This document shows, in pieces, positions 21,564 through 30,099 of a stretch of DNA of 64,000 nt. The notes under the pieces are model-generated. The model did no database searches. It was given only the letters and a program-made list of their open reading frames with translations, and was not told the origin of the DNA. The stretch comes from Myxococcales bacterium (GTDB lineage Bacteria; Myxococcota_A; Polyangia; Haliangiales; Haliangiaceae): contig JADJUW010000001.1 of assembly GCA_016716835.1 (NCBI GenBank), positions 1,508,001 through 1,572,000 on the forward strand, read 5' to 3'. The position numbers and the translations under genes are program-made. How positions within the stretch are numbered: position 1 is the stretch's first letter; every line of letters starts with the position of its first letter.

Positions 21564-21977
21564 TTATTCCGCGGCGGCAGCCGGCGCAGCCGCGGCAGCT
21601 TTTTTGTCTTTGGTGTGGGTGTTCTCGCGCTCTTTGATGCGAGCCGCCTTGCCGCTGAGATCGCGCAAGTAGAACAGACGCGCGCGACGGACTTGGCCGC
21701 GCTGCATCACTTCGACCTTGTCGATGTTGGGCGAATGGTCAGGGAAAATACGCTCGACGCCAACGCCGTACGAAATCTTGCGCACGGTGAAGGTGGAACG
21801 CGCGCCTTGCAGCGCGCGGCGAATGCAAACGCCTTCGAACGCTTGCGAGCGGGTTTTTTCGCCTTCGCGAATCTTGACCCAAACTTTCACCGAGTCTCCG
21901 GCGCGAAAATCAGGCAGCTGGTTTTCGGTGCGGCGATTGGCTTTGTCGATGGCTTGAAGAATTGAATGCGCGCTCAT
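21564..21977 (-). CDS. rplS: 50S ribosomal protein L19
   Basis: The 137-residue protein starts at ATG 21977, with AGAGG about 9 nt upstream; an in-frame start at 22010 adds an unlikely extension. The bL19 core is intact: FRAGDSVKVWVKIREGEKTR, FEGVCIRR, FTVRKISYGVGVERIFPDHS and the end RRARLFYLRDLSGKAARIKE. bL19 sits at the 30S-50S interface. After the usual end there is a tail of about 18 residues (KDKKAAAAAPAAAAE), low-complexity and Ala-rich. It lies in the conserved order rpsP-rimM-trmD-rplS. Confidence 0.97.
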   Translation of the reverse strand: MSAHSILQAIDKANRRTENQLPDFRAGDSVKVWVKIREGEKTRSQAFEGVCIRRALQGARSTFTVRKISYGVGVERIFPDHSPNIDKVEVMQRGQVRRARLFYLRDLSGKAARIKERENTHTKDKKAAAAAPAAAAE

Positions 21978-22092
21978 AGGAGACCTCTGAAAGGGTGTGC
22001 GTTGTGCCAAATCAGCGGGCAGGCGTCAAGCACAATGCCCGGTATTCGCTGCATTCTCGCGGTGCCGCGCGCCAGGAATTTGGCTGATATTT

Positions 22093-23178
22093 TCATGGGT
22101 TAGGTGGGCCAAGAAGGTGACCCAGGGCGAGCACGGCGAGCGTGGCGAAGGATGCCGCGGGCAAGGTGAGGACCACTGCCTGGGAGGGGCGCAGGAAGGC
22201 CTGGCGCCCTAGCTCGGCCAAGGCGGCGGCATCGTGGTGGGTTAGCTCATGCACGGCCGGTTCGTCGCCGTGTAGCGAGGTGAGCCGGGCCAGGTCGGCG
22301 GCGAGGTCAGCCTTGAGCAAGACATGTGACGCGGGCAGGCCAAACGAGGCGCCGATTTCTTGGCCAAGCGCGAGGTCGGCTGGCGTGGCAACGCAGAGAT
22401 AGAGGCGCTCGGCCAGGCGCAGGCCGGGTGGCCATTTTTTAACCGCGGCGGCGGGCTCGCGAAATGCCCGCCACAGCTCGGGGCGACGGGTCGCGGTGCG
22501 CCGCATGGCCTGCTCATGGCGCCAGGCTGAAACTTGCCCGTGGTGGCCCGATTGCAACACCTCGGGCACGGGCAGGTCATCGATGAGCGGGGGGCGAGTA
22601 TATTGCGGGTATTCGAGCAGGCCGGCGGAAAACGATTCGTCGTCGGAAGAGGCGTCGTCGCCGAGCACGCCGGGCAGGAGGCGCGCGACCGCGTCGATGA
22701 CGACCATGGCCGCGAGTTCGCCACCAGAGAGCACGTAGTCGCCGAGGCTGAGTTCTTCGTCGATGAAGTTGTCGATGAAGCGCTGGTCGATGCCTTCGTA
22801 GCGGCCGCACACCAAGATGAGATGATCGTGCTGCGTAAGCGCGCGGGCGCGTGCTTGCGAAAACGGCGTGCCGCTTGGCGAGAGCAGGATGCGGCGCGCG
22901 GGCGGTGACGAGGCGGCGTCGGCGGCTTGCAAGTGCCGCATGGTCGCCGCGAGCGGTTGATATTTCATCACCATGCCTGGGCCGCCGCCGTATGGTATGT
23001 CGTCGACGCGCCGATGCTTATCGTCGGTAAAATCGCGTGGATTGACGGCTGATAGCGAAATGAGGCCTGCGGTCGCGGCGCGCCCGACCACGCCGGCCGC
23101 AAACGGCGACTCGATCATTTCGGGATGAATCGTGACGACAGTAAAGCGCTTGGCGGTTGGCGATGCCGCCGCGGTCAT
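22093..23178 (-). CDS. trmD: tRNA (guanine-N1)-methyltransferase TrmD with C-terminal extension
   Basis: TrmD methylates N1 of G37 in tRNAs using SAM and prevents +1 frameshifting. The 361 residues include the knot motifs IPYGGGPGMVMKYQPL (61-76), LVCGRYEGIDQR (122-133) and SLGDYVLSGGELAAM (144-158). The usual C-terminal domain ends near residue 240 (RPELWRAFREP). The extra ~115 residues (RLYLCVATPADLALGQEIG...VHELTHHDAAALAELG) are not standard TrmD. In several deltaproteobacteria a second SpoU-like RNA methyltransferase gene (Pfam Methyltrn_RNA_4) follows trmD, so the tail may be a reduced fused copy; that is a guess. The start overlaps the rimM stop by 4 bp. Confidence 0.95.
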   Translation of the reverse strand: MTAAASPTAKRFTVVTIHPEMIESPFAAGVVGRAATAGLISLSAVNPRDFTDDKHRRVDDIPYGGGPGMVMKYQPLAATMRHLQAADAASSPPARRILLSPSGTPFSQARARALTQHDHLILVCGRYEGIDQRFIDNFIDEELSLGDYVLSGGELAAMVVIDAVARLLPGVLGDDASSDDESFSAGLLEYPQYTRPPLIDDLPVPEVLQSGHHGQVSAWRHEQAMRRTATRRPELWRAFREPAAAVKKWPPGLRLAERLYLCVATPADLALGQEIGASFGLPASHVLLKADLAADLARLTSLHGDEPAVHELTHHDAAALAELGRQAFLRPSQAVVLTLPAASFATLAVLALGHLLGPPNP

Positions 23179-23714
23179 GCGTGCCGCCGCGGGGACTTGG
23201 GCCAGTCATCGCCGCAGGCGACCGTTATTTGCCGCGCGTCGAGATCGACGTCGACGACTAATTCGTCGACGACGGGCACTTGGCGCTCAAATTCGTCGTC
23301 CTCGATGATGAGGCGATCTTGCAAGCCCCATTCAATGCCGACGACCTCGCCCCACGCCGCGCCATCGCTGGCGAGGACGCGGCAGCCGATCATGTCTTGC
23401 AACAGCACGTCGTCTTCGTCTTCGATGAGGTCGTCTCGGTGAGCCGAGATGGGTTGGCTGCGCAAGGTTTCGGCTTCATTGCGGGTGACCACGCCTTCGA
23501 GGCGCAAAAGCACGCCCTTGGGAGTCGGCCGCGCCTGCGCAACCGTGAAGCTGCGGGTGCCGATAAAAAGCGTCTCGAGATGCTCAAGCACGTCGGACGA
23601 CGGATCGTCGGTGCGCGCGAGGATTTCGCCGCGCACGCCGTGCACGCCGGCGACGTAGCCAATTGCTATGCGGTGATCAATACCGCTAGCGCCGGACGGA
23701 GATGAAGCGCCCAT
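23175..23714 (-). CDS. rimM: Ribosome maturation factor RimM
   Basis: The 179-residue protein assists late 30S assembly around the 16S 3' domain and uS19. The N-terminal RimM domain starts at IAIGYVAGVHGVRGEILARTDD (close to the family G.i...hGi+Ge). A PRC-barrel-like half follows, with DVLLQDMIGCRVLASDGAAWGEVVGIE and LIIEDDEFERQVPVVDELVVDVDL. Length is normal. It overlaps trmD by 4 bp (ATGA-type junction) and follows khpA by 11 bp, so translational coupling in the rpsP operon is likely. Confidence 0.94.
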   Translation of the reverse strand: MGASSPSGASGIDHRIAIGYVAGVHGVRGEILARTDDPSSDVLEHLETLFIGTRSFTVAQARPTPKGVLLRLEGVVTRNEAETLRSQPISAHRDDLIEDEDDVLLQDMIGCRVLASDGAAWGEVVGIEWGLQDRLIIEDDEFERQVPVVDELVVDVDLDARQITVACGDDWPKSPRRHA

Positions 23715-23725
23715 GGGGCCCTTCC

Positions 23726-23977
23726 CTACTCGAGGATTTCGACCATGATGCGTTTTTTCGCATCAGGTGCCGCGGCGAGCGCGACGGTGCGGATGGCGCG
23801 TGCGGTCTTGCCGCCTTTGCCAATAATCTTGCCGAGGTCGTCATCGGCGACTTCGAGTTCGTAGACGCTCGCGTTGCGCTCGTCGACGACGGCAACGCTC
23901 ACTTGGTCGGGTGTATCGACCAGGTTTTGCGCGACGAAGCGAATGAGCTCGGCGAGGTCGGGCGTGGTTTCGCTCAT
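23726..23977 (-). CDS. khpA: KH-domain RNA-binding protein KhpA
   Basis: This encodes 83 residues from ATG 23977 (MSETTPDLAELIRFVAQNLV); the reading frame extends upstream but into rpsP. The single KH domain has the signature loop GKIIGKGGKTARAIRT (a GxxG-type IGKGG) and ends IMVEILE. KhpA proteins, often with KhpB/Jag, bind RNA and influence cell elongation in Firmicutes; in Proteobacteria and Myxococcota the role is unclear. Its place between rpsP and rimM is the standard one. Confidence 0.93.
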   Translation of the reverse strand: MSETTPDLAELIRFVAQNLVDTPDQVSVAVVDERNASVYELEVADDDLGKIIGKGGKTARAIRTVALAAAPDAKKRIMVEILE

Positions 23978-23984
23978 GGAGCTA

Positions 23985-24236
23985 CTACGCTGCCTTCGCG
24001 GCGGTGCGCTTTTCGCGGCGAACGATCGCTGCAAGCGTGCCGGACGGCTGGGCGCCTACGCTGACCCAACGCTCATAGCGTTCGCCGTTGAGGCGAAGCG
24101 CTTTGTTGCGCGGATCGTAGGTGCCTAGCAGTTCAATGAACTTACCGTCGCGCGGATTCGATTTCTCGGTCGCAACGATGCGGTAAAATGCTACTTTTTT
24201 CTTGCCGCCACGGGCGAATCGAAGGACAACTGCCAT
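23985..24236 (-). CDS. rpsP: 30S ribosomal protein S16
   Basis: The 83-residue protein starts at ATG 24236 behind AGAGGAAG. The family start MAVVLRFARGGKKKVAFYRI, FIELLGTYDP and RYERWVSVGAQPSGTL are all present. The same frame stays open upstream for hundreds of codons, but only as antisense of the cytochrome gene, so the ATG just after the ribosome-binding site is the true start. It heads the operon and binds early during 30S assembly. Confidence 0.97.
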   Translation of the reverse strand: MAVVLRFARGGKKKVAFYRIVATEKSNPRDGKFIELLGTYDPRNKALRLNGERYERWVSVGAQPSGTLAAIVRREKRTAAKAA

Positions 24237-24312
24237 ACTTCCTCTGGGTGAACCTCTTGAAAGGTGGCGCAATCTACTTGCGGAGACACAGGGAGTCAAG
24301 CGTGCTACACAG

Positions 24313-26052
24313 ATGGGTATGCGAATGCGCGCCGAGGGGGTAAAGGCCCTTTGTTTCCCGGGTGTTAGTGCGATTGCGGCAGGTGCGATCGCAGTGATCT
24401 GCGTGCTAATTGGCGCGTGCGGCGGCTGTGAACCTAAGTCAACGAGGACGACGGGCGGAGCTGGCGGAGCTGATGGGACGCGGCCGACGTTTACGTTGTT
24501 TGCGCTAGCGGATTTGCGCGGTGAAATTGAGCCGTGCGGCTGCACCACCGATCCGTGGGGCGACATGGCTCGCACGGTCAAAGTGGTCGGCGACGCGCGC
24601 GCAGCGGGGCCGGTGATGATGGTGGACGCGGGGTCGACCTTGTATGCGGGCGCCGAGGTGCCGACGCACTTGCAGGCGAGCGCGAAGCTCAAGGCCGAGT
24701 TGATTGCATCTATATATGAGCAGACGCTGCGTGTCGATGCGGTGGCGCTCGGCGAGGCGGACCTGGCTTTCGGCACGGACGGCGTGCGGCTGCCGCGGCT
24801 GAGCAATGCGACGGTGCCGGGGGTTGAGACCAAGCCGTGGAAACTGGTCGAGGTGGCGGGGCACAAGCTTGGCGTGGTGAGCGTGGTGCATCCAGGCGCG
24901 CTGGCCAGCGCCGCTGCCCTGCCCGATCCTGCGGCGGCGATGAGCGAGCACGCGCAGGCGGCGCGCGCGGCGGGTGCGGAGTTGGTGGTGGTGTTGCTGC
25001 AGGCGCCGACGATGAAAGATGCGCAACGCGCGCTGACGGCGGCAACGCGCGTCGACATTGCGATCGTGGGGCTGGGCGAAGCGGCGCCAGAGCCGGAAAA
25101 AATCAGCCGACGCCCGGAGCGGCTTGGCACCGCGTGGACGGTGTTTCCGGCGGCCAAGGGGCAAACCCTGGTGAGGTTCGACATCACGCTGCGCGCAGGC
25201 GATGGCCTGGCCGATGCGATTGGGCCGGGCGCGGTGGAGGTGGCGTTGGTGGCGCTCGACAAGGAGATTGCGACGATTACGGCCCAGCTTGCGGCGTTTC
25301 GTACCGATGCGAGCGCGGATGCGGCGTTTGTCGCGCGCAAGGAAGCCGAGTTGGCGGCGCATCGCGCGCAGCGGGCGACGTTGCAAGCGGCCCCGCTGCA
25401 GGTGCCGGCGAGCGGCAGCTATTTCACGTTTGACTTGATGCCTATTAGCAAAGCGTTGGCGTGCGACGGCGCGATGGTTGCGGCGAAGGTGGCGTTTGAT
25501 CAAGAGACAGGCAAGGCCAACCTCGCCGAGGCCGCGGCGGCGCCGCCGGTGCCGGTGGCGAAGGGGCAAGCGGTCTTTGTCGGCAGCGAGGCCTGCGCGA
25601 ATTGCCACAAGCCGGCGATGGAATTTTGGAAGACGACGCGGCATGCGCAAGCGTGGGAGACGATTGAGAAGGTAGGCAAGCAGTTTCAATACGACTGCGT
25701 GTCGTGCCACGTGACCGGGTGGATGCAGCCAGGCGGCTCGACGCTGGCGGCGAACGAAGTTCTGCGCGACGTGCAATGCGAAACGTGTCATGGCCCCGGC
25801 TCGCTGCATGTCGCGGCGGGTGGTGGCAAGGCCACAATGCGAGCGCCGGCCGAAGACCTTTGCGCCGGGCAATGCCACACCCCGGAGCATTCGGACACGT
25901 TTGAGCGTTCGGCGTATTTGCGCGATATTCTGGGCGAGGGCCACGGCGCGGCGGCGCGGCAAGCACTCGGCGAGGGACCGACTGGGCGGCAGCTGCGTGC
26001 GGCGGGTTTGGCCAAAGCGGGCGCGGCGATTGGCAAGGGTTGTCCGAAGTGA
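24313..26052 (+). CDS. Multiheme c-type cytochrome lipoprotein with metallophosphatase-like N-terminal domain
   Basis: This encodes about 579 residues from ATG 24313 (MGMRMRAEGVKALCF). The lipobox is LIGAC-GG (Cys36). Residues ~50-400 resemble the UshA/SoxB-type 5'-nucleotidase fold (LFALADLRGEIEPCGCTTDP, MMVDAGSTLY, VDAVALGEADLAFG). The usual metal ligands such as GNHE are not conserved, so catalysis is doubtful. The C-terminal cytochrome c554-like part has heme sites CANCH (428), CVSCH (462), CETCH (489) and an unusual CAGQCH (CX3CH, 517), plus extra His residues that could be distal ligands. It is probably an envelope electron-transfer protein; the partner is unknown. It starts 77 bp from the divergent rpsP start and overlaps the rlpA-like gene. 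Confidence 0.85.
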   Translation: MGMRMRAEGVKALCFPGVSAIAAGAIAVICVLIGACGGCEPKSTRTTGGAGGADGTRPTFTLFALADLRGEIEPCGCTTDPWGDMARTVKVVGDARAAGPVMMVDAGSTLYAGAEVPTHLQASAKLKAELIASIYEQTLRVDAVALGEADLAFGTDGVRLPRLSNATVPGVETKPWKLVEVAGHKLGVVSVVHPGALASAAALPDPAAAMSEHAQAARAAGAELVVVLLQAPTMKDAQRALTAATRVDIAIVGLGEAAPEPEKISRRPERLGTAWTVFPAAKGQTLVRFDITLRAGDGLADAIGPGAVEVALVALDKEIATITAQLAAFRTDASADAAFVARKEAELAAHRAQRATLQAAPLQVPASGSYFTFDLMPISKALACDGAMVAAKVAFDQETGKANLAEAAAAPPVPVAKGQAVFVGSEACANCHKPAMEFWKTTRHAQAWETIEKVGKQFQYDCVSCHVTGWMQPGGSTLAANEVLRDVQCETCHGPGSLHVAAGGGKATMRAPAEDLCAGQCHTPEHSDTFERSAYLRDILGEGHGAAARQALGEGPTGRQLRAAGLAKAGAAIGKGCPK

Positions 26053-26468
26053 TTCGATGGGCCCAGCTGCTCGCACTGTTGCTGTTGCTTGGATTAATCG
26101 TCGGCGGTTGTGCGGCTGGTCGCACGGCGCGACCGGGTAATTTTCCACGCAGCGCTGAAGTCGGCGATGCCGTGACCGGCAAGGCGAGCTACTACGGCAA
26201 GCGGTTTCATGGGCGCAAGACGGCCTCGGGTGAACGCTTTGACATGCATGCGATGACGGCGGCGCACCGCACGCTGCGATTTGGCACCCGCGTGCGGGTG
26301 ACCCATGTCGGCAATGGCCGGTCGGTAGTGGTGCGGATTAACGACCGTGGGCCGTTTGGCAATGGCAGCCGGATTATCGATCTATCGCAAGCTGCCGCCG
26401 ACGCGCTGGGGATGATCGCCCAGGGAATTGCCACGGTGACGCTCGAAGTTGTGGCTGCACCGCGCTAG
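26040..26468 (+). CDS. rlpA: RlpA-like lytic transglycosylase (lipoprotein)
   Basis: This encodes about 142 residues. The start is TTG 26040 or, perhaps better, GTG 26049, which overlaps the cytochrome stop as GTGA. Either gives a lipoprotein signal peptide (LLLLLGLIVGGC-AAG). The double-psi beta-barrel is complete: GKASYYGKRFHGRKTASGE, THRTL-type AAHRTLRFGTRVRVTH and VVVRINDRGPF, with the Asp of NDRGP as the expected catalytic acid. RlpA cleaves denuded glycan strands of septal peptidoglycan in Pseudomonas. There is no SPOR domain here, so septal targeting cannot be assumed. Confidence 0.92.
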   Translation: MSEVIRWAQLLALLLLLGLIVGGCAAGRTARPGNFPRSAEVGDAVTGKASYYGKRFHGRKTASGERFDMHAMTAAHRTLRFGTRVRVTHVGNGRSVVVRINDRGPFGNGSRIIDLSQAAADALGMIAQGIATVTLEVVAAPR

Positions 26469-26477
26469 GTTTGCGCG

Positions 26478-27455
26478 ATGACTGGACATGATAGTGGGGT
26501 TGCGGGCGCGCCGATTGCGCTGCGCGACGTGCGCAAGACATTTGGCAAGGTGCAGGCGCTGCGCGGCGTGACCGGCGAGATTGGCGGGCGCGTGGTGGGG
26601 CTGCTCGGGCCCAACGGCGCGGGTAAGTCGACGCTGATTAAGGCGTTGCTCGGGCTGCTCGAGTTTGACGGCGAAGCAACGGTGTTTGGTTTGTCGCCCA
26701 AGACGGACGGCGCGGCGATTCGCGACCGCGTGGGCTATATGCCGGAGCACGAGTCGTTTTTGACCGGGCTGTCGGCGGTGGAGTTGTGCCGCTATGCGGC
26801 GGAGCTATCGGGCCTGCCAAGCACTGAGGCGCTGCAGCGATCGCATGCGGCGCTCTATTACGCGGGGCTGGGCGAGAAGCGCTATGCGCCGCTGGAGGAT
26901 TACTCGACGGGCATGAAGCAGCGTGTGAAGCTGGCGCAGGCGTTGGTGCATGACCCTGAGCTTTTGATTTTGGATGAGCCCACTAACGGGCTCGATCCGC
27001 GGTCGCGCGAGGAGATGCTGGACTTGGTGGCCGAGATGCCTGAGAAGCGCGGCTGCACGGTGGTGCTGTCGACGCATATCTTGAGCGACATTGAGCGCGT
27101 GTGCGATCGCGTAGTGATTATGCACCAGGGCGCGATTCGCTATACGGGGACGATTGCCGAGCTTAAGCAGTCGCGCAGCGCGGGTTCTGCGTACCAGGTA
27201 ACGGTGCGCGATACGGCGCCGGCGTTGGTGGACGCACTAAACGCGGCGGGCGCTCAGGCCACCGGCGTCTCGGCGACGGCCCTGGTCACGATCTTGGGCA
27301 GCAAGTTGGCGGTGCGCGATTTGTTTGCGATTGCGGGCGCGGCGCGGGTGCAAGTGCGCAGCGTTGAGCTTGAGCGCGAATCGATGGAGCAAGCGTTTTT
27401 GCGGGTCATTGGCGCCGCGAGCGAGCAAGACGCGCGGCAGGGAGCGGGAGCATGA
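26478..27455 (+). CDS. ABC transporter ATP-binding protein
   Basis: This encodes 325 residues. Walker A LLGPNGAGKSTLIK (about 43-56), signature YSTGMKQRVKLAQAL, Walker B LLILDEPTNGLDP and the switch His in STHILSD are intact, so it should hydrolyse ATP. The ~90 residues beyond the nucleotide-binding domain (TGTIAELKQSRS...) form the small C-terminal domain usual in ABC-2 exporters. It is first of four genes (ATPase, permease, ATPase, permease) with overlaps or 2-bp gaps. It overlaps the next gene by 4 bp (ATGA). The substrate is unknown. Confidence 0.92.
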   Translation: MTGHDSGVAGAPIALRDVRKTFGKVQALRGVTGEIGGRVVGLLGPNGAGKSTLIKALLGLLEFDGEATVFGLSPKTDGAAIRDRVGYMPEHESFLTGLSAVELCRYAAELSGLPSTEALQRSHAALYYAGLGEKRYAPLEDYSTGMKQRVKLAQALVHDPELLILDEPTNGLDPRSREEMLDLVAEMPEKRGCTVVLSTHILSDIERVCDRVVIMHQGAIRYTGTIAELKQSRSAGSAYQVTVRDTAPALVDALNAAGAQATGVSATALVTILGSKLAVRDLFAIAGAARVQVRSVELERESMEQAFLRVIGAASEQDARQGAGA

Positions 27456-28388
27456 GCGTACAATCCGATGTGACGAGCGGCGGCAAAGTGGCGGATGCGC
27501 CCGCGACCGGCTCGATTTTCGATCTCGGTTACCAGCGTTACGTTGGCGTGCGTCAAGCGCAGGGCAAGCGCTGGCAAGTGATCGCGGCGCAGCAGATCCG
27601 CGACGCGTGGAAGGGTTGGAAGCGGTACAAGCCGGTGCTCGGCATGGCGATTTGCATGACCGTTGGCTTTGGCATCGCGATGTATATCGCGCAGCAGGTG
27701 CCGGCCGGCGAGATGTCGAGCATGTCGATGGACGTGATGCTGTCGTGGAGCTTTGTGTGGCTGGCGCAAATTTGCGTCATTGCCGGCATCACGATTGCGG
27801 CGCCGGCGATCGCCGCTGATCGCGAAAGCGGCGCGTTTACCTTTTTATTTCGCGCGGCCGGTGCGGCCGTTTGACTATGTCTTCGGCAAGTTCATGGGCG
27901 TCTGGCTGCTGCAGGCGGCGCTGTATCTGGCCAGCGTCACCTTGCTGTCAATCATGCGCCTAGGTTTTCTGGCCGATTTAGCGGCAATCCGTGCCAATTG
28001 GGACATGCTGCCCAAGGCGATGGCAATTGGCCTCATGGTCACCGTGGCCTTTGCCGCGATGCCACTCGGTATTTCGGCCATCGCAGGCAAACGCCGCACC
28101 GCGATGATTTTGTGGGCCGTGTACTACCTCGTGGCGCTGCCGATCATCATTGCGATTGGCGCCGGCATGGAATTAGATCTGCGTCCACTGCATCCGGTGT
28201 CGAGCATCAAGATCTTGGCGGATGCGTGGTTTCGCCTCATCGCCCTACCCGGCGGCGAAATGGTCAAGAGCTCGCCTACGTTGGTCGTCGCGGCGATTGC
28301 TTCGCTGATAGGCCAGGCCGCGCTATTTCTGGGGCTTGCCTATTGGCGCGTCAAGCAGGCCAACGCGCACGGCATTGGAGGCGCGTAA
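27452..28388 (+). CDS. ABC-2 type transporter permease (one-base frameshift near 27842)
   Basis: Restoring the frame gives about 311 residues. The first frame ends at 27874 just after ESGAFTFLF. Dropping one T of the T5 run at 27842-27846 yields ESGAFTFYFARPVRPFDYVFGKFMG and continues to 28388. That bridge matches the downstream partner permease (KKTYAYLWSRPIPRTSFILGKLL), the characteristic loop after the second membrane helix in this family. Six hydrophobic segments are evident (near GMAICMTVGFGIAMYI, SWSFVWLAQICVIAGITIAA, LLQAALYLASVTLLSIM and so on). It is the membrane partner of the preceding ATPase. Confidence 0.85.
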
Positions 28389-28390
28389 CC

Positions 28391-29332
28391 ATGACGATTA
28401 TCGCTGAGGCCAAGCAGCTCTCAAAATGGTACGGCCAGGTCCTGGGCTGCTCCAATATCGATTGGAAATGCGAGGGGGGCATTATCGGGCTTTTGGGGCC
28501 CAACGGCGCGGGCAAGTCGACATTTATGAAAATGCTGGCGGGCCTGATTGCGCCGTCGCGCGGCACGCTGGAGGTTTGCGGCGGCTCGCCCTTTCACAGC
28601 GCCGAGGTGCGACGGCAAATTGGCTATGCACCCGAGCACGAAAACACCTTTGACCAGTTAACCGCGCTTGAGCTGGTTACCGTGCTCGGCCAGCTCGCGG
28701 GGATTGCCTCGCATCGCGCAGGGGCTGCGGCGCGCGAGGCGCTGGTGGCCACAGGGCTTGAGGCCGCAATGAATCGCCAGGTCAAGGGCTTTTCGAAAGG
28801 CATGAAGCAGCGGACTAAGTTGGCCGGCGCGATGGTGCATGCGCCGAAATTTTTATTGCTCGACGAGCCGCTGACCGGCGTCGACCCGATGGCGCGCATT
28901 GATATCTTGAATCAGGTGCGCGCGTTGGCCGCGGCGGGCGCAACGGTGGTGGTGTCGACGCACGTGCTAACTGAAATCGAGGCGCTTACCAACCGCATCT
29001 TGGTGCTCTATCAGGGCCAGGTGCTCGCCGAGGGGGATATTGGCGCGATCCGCCAACTCATCGACAAGCGGCCGCATCGCATTCGCCTTGAATGCCGCGA
29101 GCCGCGCACCGTGGCGGCGCTGTTCGCAAGCGCGCCGCACGTGGTGCGCCTGCAATTCGAGGCTGGCGCGGTGTTAGTCGAGACCCGCGATCCCAACGCC
29201 TGCTATGACCTCTTTGGCCAGGCAATTGCCGAGCACGGCCTCGACGTATCGTCGCTGACATCGCTCGACAACAACCTCGCAGCCGTTTTTGAATACCTAA
29301 CCGCTGGGCGCACCAGCAGCGCGGAGAATTAA
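28391..29332 (+). CDS. ABC transporter ATP-binding protein
   Basis: This encodes 313 residues from ATG 28391, two bases after the permease stop. Walker A LLGPNGAGKSTFMKML, signature FSKGMKQRTKLAGAM, Walker B FLLLDEPLTGVDP and STHVLTE are intact. It parallels the first ATPase of the operon but is diverged, so the two probably pair as a heterodimer or each serve one permease. The C-terminal ~95 residues include an accessory domain (HRIRLECREPRTVAALFAS). Confidence 0.92.
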   Translation: MTIIAEAKQLSKWYGQVLGCSNIDWKCEGGIIGLLGPNGAGKSTFMKMLAGLIAPSRGTLEVCGGSPFHSAEVRRQIGYAPEHENTFDQLTALELVTVLGQLAGIASHRAGAAAREALVATGLEAAMNRQVKGFSKGMKQRTKLAGAMVHAPKFLLLDEPLTGVDPMARIDILNQVRALAAAGATVVVSTHVLTEIEALTNRILVLYQGQVLAEGDIGAIRQLIDKRPHRIRLECREPRTVAALFASAPHVVRLQFEAGAVLVETRDPNACYDLFGQAIAEHGLDVSSLTSLDNNLAAVFEYLTAGRTSSAEN

Positions 29333-29334
29333 CC

Positions 29335-30090
29335 ATGACCGATATGACCGCCCCTGCCTCGCCTATCGCCCAAAACTCGACGTCGACGCTGTCGCTGCCA
29401 GGCGCGACGTGGCTGCTGGCCAAGCTAAACCTCAAGTTGCTGTTTCGCGGCAATCTGTGGTGGATCCTCGCGGCGTGCGGCGCCCTGCCGGTGCTGCTGG
29501 CACGCATCTCTGAATCGCGTCATGCCGCCGAAACCGCGGTGGCCTCCGCGATCACGCTGCTGAGTATCTTTACGCCGCTGCTCGTGGCGGGCTCGGTCGG
29601 CGAAGAGGTCGAAAAAAAGACGTATGCCTATCTGTGGTCGCGCCCCATTCCGCGAACCTCCTTTATTCTAGGCAAGCTGCTGGCCTATGCGCCGTTTTTG
29701 TTTCTGGTGTTTTTCCTCAGCGTGCTAGCGAGCACCAGCATGGCGGCCTCGCGCGGCGGCGGCGCCACGGAACTTGCCCCGTTGGTGGCAGGCGGTGCTG
29801 TGGCGGCGTTCATGCTGTCCGTCGCCTGTGCGCTTGTGGCGACGATTACACCTAAGCACGCCACGGGGTTTAGCTTGTTTTACTTGTTGTTTGTCGACAA
29901 TGTGATCGGCGGCATCCCGACGAGCATCCGCTATCTATCGCTGCAGTTTCAAGCGCGCACGGTGATGGGCGTGCACGAGGACAGCATCGTACCGATCTCG
30001 ACCTCGTTGCCAACCAGCCTCGTCGTGGGTGCCATCATGCTCGTGGTGTTTTGGTACTTTATCGTTCGGCGCAGTCAGAAGCTTGAATAA
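29335..30090 (+). CDS. ABC-2 type transporter permease
   Basis: This encodes 251 residues with about six membrane helices (WWILAACGALPVLLA, AITLLSIFTPLLVAGSVG, APFLFLVFFLSVLASTSM, AAFMLSVACALVATI, FSLFYLLFVDNVIGGI, LVVGAIMLVVFWYFIV). The GEEVEKKTYAYLWSRPIPR loop is typical of ABC-2/NosY-like exporters. It is the last gene of the operon and ends 10 bp from the convergent gene at 30100. Confidence 0.9.
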   Translation: MTDMTAPASPIAQNSTSTLSLPGATWLLAKLNLKLLFRGNLWWILAACGALPVLLARISESRHAAETAVASAITLLSIFTPLLVAGSVGEEVEKKTYAYLWSRPIPRTSFILGKLLAYAPFLFLVFFLSVLASTSMAASRGGGATELAPLVAGGAVAAFMLSVACALVATITPKHATGFSLFYLLFVDNVIGGIPTSIRYLSLQFQARTVMGVHEDSIVPISTSLPTSLVVGAIMLVVFWYFIVRRSQKLE

Positions 30091-30099
30091 CGCTGGCGG

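Noticed and set aside
24237..25340. Upstream extension of the rpsP frame giving a 451-residue protein
   Set aside because: S16 is about 80 residues and the ATG at 24236 has a good ribosome-binding site; the extension is antisense of another gene.
24505..26148. Long minus-strand open frame (547 codons) opposite the cytochrome gene
   Set aside because: It is Arg/His/Gln-rich, with no family features, and mirrors the high-GC codon use of the real plus-strand gene, which has lipobox and heme motifs.
27842..27846. Programmed frameshift in the ABC permease
   Set aside because: No stimulatory structure or conserved slippery site is apparent, and the same kind of indel hits six unrelated genes in the window.
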